Of a stretch of 6,890 bases of DNA, positions 1-6,344 are shown one piece after another; position 1 is the stretch's first letter, and each line of letters begins with the position of its first letter. Location: positions 1-6,890 of the forward strand of contig CAMBAQ010000102.1 of the NCBI GenBank assembly GCA_945863785.1, given 5' to 3'. Both the position numbers and the translations under genes were made by a program. Under the pieces are notes generated by a model that worked only from the letters and a program-made list of their open reading frames with translations, was not told the DNA's origin and did no database searches. Source of the DNA: Chthoniobacter flavus (GTDB lineage: Bacteria; Verrucomicrobiota; Verrucomicrobiia; Chthoniobacterales; Terrimicrobiaceae).

Positions 1-78
1 GCACAGTGCGTCCCGCCTGTGTGCGTTGGCGTGCTCCTTGGTTGCGATGGGCAGAGTGCAAGCAAGTGGCCCAGTCTC

Positions 79-98
79 AAAACGGCCGAGACGGCCGT
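79..98 (-). terminator. Intrinsic terminator candidate after the channel gene
   Basis: A perfect 7-bp GC-rich stem (bases 82-88 pair with 92-98) closes a 3-base loop. Read on the minus strand it is followed directly by a short T run (82-79). It lies about 65 bases past the stop codon of the channel gene at 164, so it fits as the end of the DUF1656-HlyD-channel operon. The T run is short, so termination efficiency is uncertain. The rest of 1-163 shows no gene I can support. Confidence 0.5.
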
Positions 99-163
99 CC
101 CCCCTTCTTTTGCGCTGCAAAGTCTAATTTCAAAGTGACAATGGTATTACACAAAACGAGCCT

Positions 164-667
164 CTACTCCCTATGGATTGAATCGAGGGGTGGGGGAGTC
201 TTTCGGTCGTGGAATATGGCGACCATGCCGATAAGGAACGAGGTCGTCCAAGCGATCGAGAACATGCCGGAAAGGGCGATGACGGCGGTGATGGCATTCC
301 ATGCCTCAGGCATAATGTCATTTCCATAGCCGAGTGTGGTGTAGGTGCTGGCGCTGAAGAAGAGAGCCTTGTGGAGATCAGGCACAAGGCCTGTCAAAGA
401 GAGGACATAGCCCCAGATGCTTATCTCGACGAGGTGGGAGGACAGCATGAGAAGAAAACCGAGATAGAGGAAGGGGCGCGCGATCCCGTAACGCTGGCGG
501 GCGATGAGGGGGGCGATGAAGCGTGTGTGGATGTAGCTGGCAAGCTCGGCGAACAGCGCATGGTTGGTCAAAATCACGATTAACATGACCCCGCCAAAGA
601 GCAGTGGGGAAATGTCGGAAAGAAAAATCCACGATTCGTCCAAGATGGGTTTTGCGGCAGATGGCAT
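164..667 (-). CDS. Small potassium-channel-like membrane protein (Ion_trans_2 type)
   Basis: A 167-residue membrane protein with one pore loop. Hydrophobic segments lie at about residues 21-40, 66-90 and 123-151. Between the last two is a pore helix and the filter TTLGYG (110-115), which closely matches the K+ channel signature T-V/L-G-Y-G. Known channels of this fold assemble as tetramers in the inner membrane and pass K+ passively; that this one does so is inference. The residue after the filter is Asn (GYGND) where GYGD is usual. There is no cytoplasmic RCK/TrkA-N domain; the tail after the last helix is only about 15 residues, so any gating by ligand must come from elsewhere. The start ATG lies 13 bases after the HlyD stop with no Shine-Dalgarno, pointing to co-transcription with the upstream pump genes. 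Could alternatively be a non-selective cation channel. Confidence 0.82.
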   Translation of the reverse strand: MPSAAKPILDESWIFLSDISPLLFGGVMLIVILTNHALFAELASYIHTRFIAPLIARQRYGIARPFLYLGFLLMLSSHLVEISIWGYVLSLTGLVPDLHKALFFSASTYTTLGYGNDIMPEAWNAITAVIALSGMFSIAWTTSFLIGMVAIFHDRKTPPPLDSIHRE

Positions 668-680
668 CGGGAATTCGGGG

Positions 681-1538
681 TTAGTGGATGGTCGCTATGG
701 AGACGGTCTGCCCGATTCTCAGGGGCACTGGCGGAGTGCCGGTGACGCGGATGCGAACCGGAAAGCGATTCGGCAGGCGCACCCAGTCCACGGTCTGACC
801 GACCTTGGGCAGGAGGTCGACCGTCGATCCGTTGGGATCAAAAATGCCCCAAGCTACGCTCTCGATTTCTCCCTCGAAGGGCTGGTTTTCACGACCAATG
901 AAGGTGAGCTTGGCTTTTCCACCCTCTTTGACGTGATGGAGTTGGGTTTCCTTAAAATAGGCGGCGATCCAGAACGAACTCGCGTCCACGAGGGCGAGGA
1001 GTTGTTGGCCGGCATAGACGTAGGTGCCGGGGGATGTGTTCATGTTCGTGATGTAGCCATCCACCGGAGCGAAGATTTTTGTGTAGCCAAGGTTGAGTTT
1101 GGCGTAGTCGAGTTCGGCCTCCGCGACGGCGGTGTTGGCTTGGGCGGCGGCAAATAAGTCTTGGGCGTTTTGGAGGTCGCGGAGGTCGGTGACCTTGGTT
1201 TGATAAAGCTGGGTTTGGCGGGCGAGTTCCTGATTAGCTTGGATATCGGCGGCTTGGGTCTGCAGGAGCTTGGCCTGGGCTTTATTTAGGGCAGCGATAT
1301 AGGTCGAGGGATCGATCTCGAAAAGGAGTTCGCCTTTTTTGATAACCTGATTGTCGCGAATCGGAATCTGGATGATCGGTCCTGCCACACGGCAGGCGAC
1401 CCCGACCACGTTAGCTCTCACCTGGCCGTCACGGGTCCAGGGTTTGGTCGTGTAGCGTTCATACAGCCCAAGAGAGGCGGCGGCGGCGAGAAGCACCGTC
1501 ACTATCGTGAGAACGTGTTTTGTTTTTTTGGGATTCAT
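681..1538 (-). CDS. HlyD-family periplasmic adaptor (AaeA/EmrA-like) of a FUSC efflux pump
   Basis: This 285-residue membrane fusion protein would link an inner-membrane pump to an outer-membrane channel. One N-terminal anchor helix (about 8-26) is followed by the beta-barrel/lipoyl entry segment with TRDGQVRANVVGV (35-47). The first lipoyl half is near 51-78 (FEIDPSTY), a helical hairpin spans about 80-150, rich in Ala and Gln, and the second lipoyl half has FAPVDGYI (156-163). A barrel domain carrying YFKETQL (194-200) and WVRLPNRFPVRI (252-263) completes it. The last motif and overall length resemble AaeA-type adaptors. The open frame runs upstream to 1820, but I chose the ATG at 1538: it gives the normal charged N-terminus before the anchor and overlaps the stop of the DUF1656 gene by ATGA, implying translational coupling. 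No outer-membrane factor gene is in the window. Confidence 0.9.
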   Translation of the reverse strand: MNPKKTKHVLTIVTVLLAAAASLGLYERYTTKPWTRDGQVRANVVGVACRVAGPIIQIPIRDNQVIKKGELLFEIDPSTYIAALNKAQAKLLQTQAADIQANQELARQTQLYQTKVTDLRDLQNAQDLFAAAQANTAVAEAELDYAKLNLGYTKIFAPVDGYITNMNTSPGTYVYAGQQLLALVDASSFWIAAYFKETQLHHVKEGGKAKLTFIGRENQPFEGEIESVAWGIFDPNGSTVDLLPKVGQTVDWVRLPNRFPVRIRVTGTPPVPLRIGQTVSIATIH

Positions 1539-1750
1539 GGCGCTACGGAGAGTCCAATGACGCAACCCAAGAGAATCACCAGAGCAATAAAGAAAACGGG
1601 GAGGTTCGCGACATAACGAGTCAAGCGAAGGTGCTCCATGGCAATGACGGAAATCCAGGCCGCAAAAAATCCCAGTGCGCTCACGACGATGCCCCAAGGG
1701 AGGAGGAATTCTCCGAGCAGAATTTCGGCGGCGATGGCAAGAAGGGGCAT
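1535..1750 (-). CDS. DUF1656 family small inner-membrane protein (AaeX-like)
   Basis: A 71-residue hydrophobic protein with two predicted membrane helices (about 17-37 and 50-69) joined by a short basic loop (HLRLTR, 40-45). The segment GEFLLPWGIV near the N-terminus, the length and the position directly before an HlyD gene match the DUF1656/AaeX family, whose exact role in FUSC pumps is unknown. The frame is open to a TTG at 1786, but that would add a polar 12-residue extension absent from the family and would overlap the possible upstream start of the divergent FUSC gene; the ATG at 1750 is preferred. A weak purine-rich stretch (GGAAG) lies about 11 bases upstream. The stop overlaps the HlyD start (ATGA). 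Confidence 0.82.
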   Translation of the reverse strand: MPLLAIAAEILLGEFLLPWGIVVSALGFFAAWISVIAMEHLRLTRYVANLPVFFIALVILLGCVIGLSVAP

Positions 1751-1777
1751 GGGTGCTGATCTTCCATGCTTTTCTCG

Positions 1778-1807
1778 TGGACGCAAGCGCAGTCGTGCTT
1801 CTACAAT
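1778..1807 (+). promoter_or_regulatory. Candidate sigma70-type promoter of the FUSC gene, possibly leaderless
   Basis: TACAAT (1802-1807) differs from the -10 consensus at one base. TGGACG (1778-1783) matches the -35 consensus at four of six bases with an 18-base spacer. The -10 box ends six bases before the ATG at 1814, so transcription would begin at or next to the start codon and leave no room for a ribosome binding site. No Shine-Dalgarno sequence is visible there, which agrees. The same 63-bp gap must also serve the DUF1656 operon, for which only a very weak match (TTGCGT, 17 bases, AAGATC on the minus strand) is seen. Confidence 0.4.
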
Positions 1808-1813
1808 CTCTTA

Positions 1814-4015
1814 ATGGCATCGCCCGTTGTGGATTCCCGTTGGTCGCGGTTGGCTGCGTCCTTCGATCGGGCTGGGGCCGTCATGGGCCTGCAGATGGCC
1901 ATCGGGGTGGTGGTGGCTTTGTTTTTTGCGCTCCTTCTGAGGTTAGAGTATCCGACATGGGCCGTCTTCACGGTGCTGATGCTTCTTATGGCGCAATACG
2001 TCGGGGCGGTGCAGCAAAAAGCCGTGTTCCGAGTCGCGGGAACGGTGCTCGGCGGATGTCTGGGGTATGTGGCTACCGGGGCGCTGCAGCAGGATCCCTG
2101 GCTGTATTTTTCGGTCACGTTTGTCGTTGTGGCTTTTTCGGTGGCGATGTTCGGTCAATCACGCGCGCCATATGCTTTTTTCCTCGTGGGGTTGACGTAT
2201 GTGGTCGTCATTTCGAATAGCCAGACAGATCCCTCCATGGCGTGGCACTATGCTCTTTTGCGCACACAGGAAGTCGGGCTGGGGGTGGTGGTGAGTCTGG
2301 TGGTGCAGAGCTTGGTTTTTCCGAACTACGCAAACCGTGCCTTTCGGGAGGCGCTCCATGCCTCTTTTGGGGAGCTGCAGATAGCAACGCCCCTCGCTGT
2401 GGAGCATTTTGAGAGGGCTCATACGGGAATGACGCGGAGCTTGCGCGATTTTCCAAGTCGAGCCACGACCTTGCGTACGCTGCTGCGGTTCGGCGGCATG
2501 GAGAGCAAGGCCTTTCGCAAAGAGATTGGCAAGTATGCACAACTCGTTGAGAAGGTCACGCGTGCGGCCGGCATTCTGCGCTCGTTCCAGCGCTATGACC
2601 CCGCTCCTGAGCCTTATCTAAGCGCTCTGCGCGAGTTGGTAGCCGAAACCGGTGTTCTTCTTGGCGAGGGATGGGAGAGCCTTCAGGGCGGCGCCGGGTT
2701 GACCGAAATCTGGAAAAATCGCGCCTCTGCATTGAACGAACGCATTACGGAGGCTCTTCGTTTGCTGCGTGTTTCCAAAGAGGCCTCGAGCATCGATGCG
2801 AATGGATGGATGGCCTTGTCGGCACATTTGCTGGCGATCTCGGAACTTCGCGATGTGCTTCTGGATATGGATCTCATCGAACGCATTCCTTCCGGAAAAA
2901 CGTCACTGTCCGAGAGCCTTGACCTCGCGCCCGCGTGGCCGGGGCCGGAATGGATAAATCGGGGCATTCGGTCAGGTGTTGGGTGCGTGGTAGCCTTAGT
3001 CCTAGAAAACTGGCTCAAGATGCCCGGCGGATCACTGGCTCTGCTTTGTGTTTACACCTTCACGGCATTGAACGCCCAAAGCCCCGATGAAACTGGAGAC
3101 CGCTCGGCGGTCCGTTACACGGTCCTTTTTGGCATCGTCAATGCGGCGATCTGCATCGCTCTTCTGGCTGCCACTCCCTTGTTGGCGAGCTACGCTGTCC
3201 AAAATACCATGCTCGCGACATGGGCATTTCTCTTTGGATATTGGTTCCGTGGCGCTGGCGGCCTCACCGTGCCCCTTAGTGCCTCTTTTCTCCTTCTCGT
3301 CTCTGTGCTCGGACTCAATTCGCAAGTGCCGGTCGCTTTCAGCAATATCGTGGGAGTTTTTGCGGGAATGACTATTGGCTTTGTTCTATCGGCGCTCACA
3401 CAACGGATTTTCTGGCCTGTGCTTCCGCAGCAGAACCTCCAGGCTGGCATGCGGACCTACCTCCAGACTCTCATCGAATCTCTCGGACAGGAGGTGGGGG
3501 AATTGTCACTTGGGAAGCGCACTGCTCAGGGCCTTTTTCCCTCCAAGGCGCTCAAATTTCTTTCCGCCATGGCGGGCCCCTGTTTTCCAAGGGAGGAGTC
3601 CGAGCGCATGCGTGAATTCATCCTGACCATTCAAGATCTCGCTGGCGAGTTGGGCCTGTGTCTGGGGCGTCCCAAGCCGCTTTTGCCGGATAGCATAGCG
3701 GTCGATGCCACGCGGTTGATCGATGAAACAAAAGCTTTATTCAAAAAGGGGTTGGAGGCGTTGGACGCAGCCTTCCGCGATGCTTCCTGTCCTCCAGATT
3801 TGACCACAGAGATAGACGGGATGTTAGTTCGATGGGATGCGTCCTATGAATCGCTTCATGGTTTCATCTGGAAAAACGACTTGGCACCCGATGAGGCGAT
3901 TCCCCTCTTGGGCCTGAGCGCACGATTCCGAGCGACCCTTCTGATCTTGCAGCAAGCGATTCGCCAAGCTCGCACATTGAGGATGGATGGCTATCTCGGC
4001 GATGTCTCGCTGTGA
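1814..4015 (+). CDS. FUSC-family inner-membrane efflux transporter (AaeB/YccS-like)
   Basis: A 733-residue protein with the duplicated plan of FUSC/ArAE transporters: a membrane block of about six helices (25-170), a soluble region (171-380), a second membrane block (383-530) and a C-terminal soluble region (535-733). Family-like segments include VAGTVLGGCLGY (74-85) and EVGLGVVVSLVVQSLVFP (153-170) in the first half, and a second-half counterpart ending in VGVFAGMTIGFVLSAL (513-528). Characterised relatives export aromatic carboxylic acids or are linked to fusaric acid resistance, driven by the proton gradient; the substrate here is unknown. It diverges from the DUF1656-HlyD operon, which supplies the other two usual parts of such a pump. 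The frame extends to an ATG at 1766, but that leaves only 15 bases to the divergent gene; the ATG at 1814 fits the -10 box and the usual N-terminal length. Confidence 0.9.
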   Translation: MASPVVDSRWSRLAASFDRAGAVMGLQMAIGVVVALFFALLLRLEYPTWAVFTVLMLLMAQYVGAVQQKAVFRVAGTVLGGCLGYVATGALQQDPWLYFSVTFVVVAFSVAMFGQSRAPYAFFLVGLTYVVVISNSQTDPSMAWHYALLRTQEVGLGVVVSLVVQSLVFPNYANRAFREALHASFGELQIATPLAVEHFERAHTGMTRSLRDFPSRATTLRTLLRFGGMESKAFRKEIGKYAQLVEKVTRAAGILRSFQRYDPAPEPYLSALRELVAETGVLLGEGWESLQGGAGLTEIWKNRASALNERITEALRLLRVSKEASSIDANGWMALSAHLLAISELRDVLLDMDLIERIPSGKTSLSESLDLAPAWPGPEWINRGIRSGVGCVVALVLENWLKMPGGSLALLCVYTFTALNAQSPDETGDRSAVRYTVLFGIVNAAICIALLAATPLLASYAVQNTMLATWAFLFGYWFRGAGGLTVPLSASFLLLVSVLGLNSQVPVAFSNIVGVFAGMTIGFVLSALTQRIFWPVLPQQNLQAGMRTYLQTLIESLGQEVGELSLGKRTAQGLFPSKALKFLSAMAGPCFPREESERMREFILTIQDLAGELGLCLGRPKPLLPDSIAVDATRLIDETKALFKKGLEALDAAFRDASCPPDLTTEIDGMLVRWDASYESLHGFIWKNDLAPDEAIPLLGLSARFRATLLILQQAIRQARTLRMDGYLGDVSL

Positions 4016-4020
4016 GCGTC

Positions 4021-4063
4021 CTGAGTGTTTTTGGGCGTCCCTCAAACTCAGCGCGTCGGCGCT
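4021..4063 (+). terminator. Tandem hairpins after the FUSC gene, possible terminator
   Basis: Two hairpins follow the FUSC stop by five bases. The first pairs CTGAGT (4021-4026) with ACTCAG (4046-4051), with an inner GGG/CCC pairing. The second pairs AGCGC (4050-4054) with GCGCT (4059-4063) around a four-base loop, and is followed by a loose T-rich stretch to 4074. The hairpins overlap by two bases, so they may be alternatives. The weak T tract makes this a tentative call. Confidence 0.35.
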
Positions 4064-4080
4064 TACTTGATTTTCAGCTG

Positions 4081-4131
4081 CTTCCTGCCCGCCACGAATG
4101 CAGGGGTACCGACAGAGCAGGGCAGAGGAAG
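4081..4131. repeat. Inverted repeat in the convergent intergenic region
   Basis: CTTCCTGCCC (4081-4090) can pair with GGGCA (4120-4124) and GGAAG (4127-4131), giving ten base pairs with a two-base bulge and a 29-base loop. It sits between the ends of the convergent FUSC and fucosidase genes. A bidirectional transcript-end structure is possible; there is no T run. A smaller hairpin (4167-4171 with 4175-4179) lies just beyond. Confidence 0.4.
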
Positions 4132-4222
4132 GGCGGAATCTCTTTTATCCGTGCGCGAAGAATCCGGCTCTAGCAGAGCATCTTCGACCTTGGCCACATA
4201 TTGCAAATGGAACAAGGCAGCT

Positions 4223-4277
4223 AAACTTGCCTCCCCGCGAAGGCGCAGAATCGCGAAGTTTTTAAGCCGCAGATTTT
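4223..4277. repeat. Fragment resembling a dispersed intergenic repeat, with 8-bp internal periodicity
   Basis: Three imperfect 8-base units, CGCGAAGG, CGCAGAAT and CGCGAAGT, run in tandem at 4236-4259. They are flanked by AAACTT (4223-4228) and its inverse AAGTTT (4256-4261), then by a CCGCAGATTTTC module (4267-4278). From memory, similar GCGAAGGCGCAGA and CGCAGATT modules recur between genes of several environmental bacterial groups, including Verrucomicrobiota and Planctomycetes; this copy looks degraded. It begins a few bases past the fucosidase stop. The pairing could also form a hairpin acting in transcript termination. Only one copy is present in the window, so the repeat nature is inferred. 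Confidence 0.4.
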
Positions 4278-4282
4278 CAAAC

Positions 4283-6160
4283 CTATTGGCCGAGAATGGT
4301 CACACGCTGCAGCAATAATGGACGCGGAGGATTTCCCTTTGTCTCCATACGGATGTAGCGGGCCGTGCGGCCTGGCACAGTGATTCCGGCGTGGAATTGG
4401 GTCGGGAGAACTAGCCATTTTTCTTCCCATTTTGACGCCTTCCAAAGGGTTTCCCACGTGGTTCCATCCGTAGAAATCGAAAGCATAAGCCCTTCGGAAC
4501 GGGAATCTCCGGGACGGTTTTCGATGACCACGGCGTTGATCTGCTTGGCTTCCCCGAGATCGATAGTGACCCATGGATTGTCCTCGGCGGCAGTATAGAA
4601 GGCAAATCCGGTCTTCGGACGCTCGCCCTTGAGCAACAGTGCGCGGTTTTCGGCATTGTCGTGCTCGCTGGTCGAGCTGGTTGTGTAAGTCGCATTGCCC
4701 CCGAGATCTCGGCCATATTCGGCCATGTTGTCGGAGATGATACGGGCGCGTCCGCAAAGCAATCCGGTGGCGATCGGTTTATCCATGGTCAACTCGATGA
4801 CAGTCACCGGCGAAACCTTCTGCGCTTCTGCTATCGTGACTGAAAATTCATTGGCGTCCTGCTGGAAAGTCACAGGTGTGCCGTCAAGCGTCCGAGCCGC
4901 AAGGACCTTCGATGGTAGCGGGTCGAAAGCGATTTTTCCACCTGCGGGCCACTGGTAGACATGAAGGAATAATTTATCCCCCTTGTGGCAACTACCACCC
5001 CACAGCCCATTCTGATAAGGGCCACCCCGGGTTTCGTAGATGGCTTCCCCATACTTGGCGAGCCAGGCGCCCATCGCTTTGGCTACACCGGTCTCGGCAT
5101 CGGTGAGTGTGCCATCGGGACGAGGGCCAAAGTTAAGAAGAAGGTTGCCGCCTCCCGTGGTGCAACTCACCAGCATTTTAATGCATTCATCAGGGCTCTT
5201 GAATCCCTCCTCACCGCGATAAGACCAACCTTGTCCAACATGGATACAGGATTCCCATCGCTTCTGAATATCCATGGAACCAATGTGACCTTCAGGCGTG
5301 TAGTAGTCGCCCTCGGCCATTTTTACGATCTCAGGGGATGACGGCCCCCTGTCCTCTGGGCTCGGCGGCCCACAAAACTTCGCCGCGCGATTGTTAACAA
5401 TCATTTTGGGTTGGAGTCGATACATCATCGAAAAGAGCTCATCGAAACGCCACTTGCCCCAATCGCGGCCCCCCACATGGTCGAACCACATCACATCGAT
5501 ATTGCCATAATTGGTGAGGATTTCCTCAATCTGCTTGCGATACCATTCATCGTATTTGGCATTGTCCCCAACGAGATAGTCCGGATTATACCAATCACGG
5601 GTCGAGTAGTAGAGTCCGACCTTCATGCCCTGTCGGTGACAGGCATCCACGAACTCTTTCACAATATCGCGTCCGTAGGGGGTTTTCATGATGTTGTAAT
5701 CCGTTTGCTTCGTATCGAACATCGAAAAGCCATCGTGGTGCTTGGTGATGAGCACCATGTATTTCATGCCCGATTCCTTCGCGAGCTTCACCCAAGCATC
5801 AGGATCAAATTTTTCGGGATTGAAGCGCTTGTAGTAATTGTCATACACGGGATCTTCGAGGCGGGGTCCGTGTTGGTTGATATCCCATGGACGGTTGCCA
5901 TCGCGTCCCCAGCCGATTTCTTTTTGCCCAAGCGAGACGGGCCCCCAGTGGATAAACATTCCGAACTTCGCATCGCTGAACCACTGCAATCTCGCCGTAT
6001 TCTGCTCGATGGTCTCGTGGAGTTGGGGAACATGCTTCAAGGACGGCGCGGAAGCGGGCGCGTTTTTAGAAGGGCTGGGCTTTGCCGGATCGTTCGCAGC
6101 GAAAGCCGCGGCGGAAACAGCAGTCGCCAAGAAAAAGAACCGCATAATAGATCTATTCAT
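4283..6160 (-). CDS. Secreted GH29 family alpha-L-fucosidase-like enzyme with C-terminal F5/8 (discoidin-like) domain
   Basis: A 625-residue exported glycoside hydrolase. Residues 1-21 form a Sec signal peptide (basic start, hydrophobic core, AFA before the likely cut), followed by a Pro/Ser/Ala-rich linker. The GH29 barrel covers about 50-375: KFGMFIHWGP (65-74), KHHDGF (140-145), GLYYSTRDW (182-190), and MWFDH (224-228) with Asp227 as the expected catalytic nucleophile. Glu290 in GDYYTPE is a candidate acid/base, but this residue is poorly conserved in the family and the choice is inference. GNLLLNFGPRPDG (338-350) closes the barrel. A beta-sandwich follows, then a likely F5/8 type C carbohydrate-binding domain (about 470-625) with WVTIDLG (530-536) and RYIRME (601-606). 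GH29 enzymes release alpha-L-fucose from glycans; substrate here is unknown. Start choice: ATG at 6160 gives a better charged signal-peptide start than ATG at 6145; neither has a Shine-Dalgarno. No sulfatase, sugar transporter or regulator is adjacent. Confidence 0.92.
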   Translation of the reverse strand: MNRSIMRFFFLATAVSAAAFAANDPAKPSPSKNAPASAPSLKHVPQLHETIEQNTARLQWFSDAKFGMFIHWGPVSLGQKEIGWGRDGNRPWDINQHGPRLEDPVYDNYYKRFNPEKFDPDAWVKLAKESGMKYMVLITKHHDGFSMFDTKQTDYNIMKTPYGRDIVKEFVDACHRQGMKVGLYYSTRDWYNPDYLVGDNAKYDEWYRKQIEEILTNYGNIDVMWFDHVGGRDWGKWRFDELFSMMYRLQPKMIVNNRAAKFCGPPSPEDRGPSSPEIVKMAEGDYYTPEGHIGSMDIQKRWESCIHVGQGWSYRGEEGFKSPDECIKMLVSCTTGGGNLLLNFGPRPDGTLTDAETGVAKAMGAWLAKYGEAIYETRGGPYQNGLWGGSCHKGDKLFLHVYQWPAGGKIAFDPLPSKVLAARTLDGTPVTFQQDANEFSVTIAEAQKVSPVTVIELTMDKPIATGLLCGRARIISDNMAEYGRDLGGNATYTTSSTSEHDNAENRALLLKGERPKTGFAFYTAAEDNPWVTIDLGEAKQINAVVIENRPGDSRSEGLMLSISTDGTTWETLWKASKWEEKWLVLPTQFHAGITVPGRTARYIRMETKGNPPRPLLLQRVTILGQ

Positions 6161-6186
6161 AATATGTTAGGAGTTTTTTAAAACGC

Positions 6187-6211
6187 TTCACCCTTCAGCG
6201 CTAGCGGTGAA
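6187..6211. promoter_or_regulatory. Inverted repeat upstream of the fucosidase gene
   Basis: TTCACC (6187-6192) and GGTGAA (6206-6211) form a perfect 6-base inverted repeat around a 13-base centre, which itself contains the palindrome CGCTAGCG (6199-6206). It lies 27 bases upstream of the fucosidase start. It could be a regulator binding site or a weak hairpin at the end of the MacB transcript (TTTT follows on the minus strand after three bases). No convincing promoter could be fixed in the 184-bp gap 6161-6344. Confidence 0.3.
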
Positions 6212-6344
6212 AATGGCAGGCTCCCACTCTATCAAAGCAGGGGGCCATTTCACAGGAGACATTGGGCCAAACAGGATAAAGATTCTTACCATCGCTAGCA
6301 ATCGCAATTGCGCAAGTGACAAAGGCAACTGAGCTCTCGATTTT

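Noticed and set aside
6..329. Plus-strand frame of 107 codons at the left edge
   Set aside because: Covers a hairpin and the antisense of the channel gene; no motif or start signal supports it.
564..1157. Plus-strand frame of 197 codons opposite the HlyD gene
   Set aside because: Antisense to a complete HlyD adaptor with all expected domains; composition is that of a shadow frame.
1539..1820. Upstream extension of the HlyD protein to 1820
   Set aside because: The added 94 residues overlap the DUF1656 gene in another frame and look like non-coding translation; the ATGA overlap at 1535-1538 marks the natural start.
1675..2220. Plus-strand frame of 181 codons overlapping the FUSC start
   Set aside because: Out of frame with the well-supported FUSC protein, Gly/Arg-rich as expected for a shadow frame, no family resemblance.
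4025..4318. Small plus-strand frame (97 codons) spanning the convergent intergenic gap
   Set aside because: GTG start inside the FUSC terminator hairpins, no ribosome site, Arg/Ser-rich without motif, and it runs across the repeat fragment and into the fucosidase gene.
5411..6181. Long plus-strand open frame (256 codons) opposite the fucosidase gene
   Set aside because: It lies almost wholly antisense to a clear GH29 gene with catalytic motifs; its translation is low in recognisable motifs and fits the mirror of constrained codons.
6304..6315. Overlapping palindromes GCAATTGC and TTGCGCAA between MacB and the fucosidase gene
   Set aside because: Short palindromes of this size occur by chance and there is no flanking dyad or T run to give them a role.
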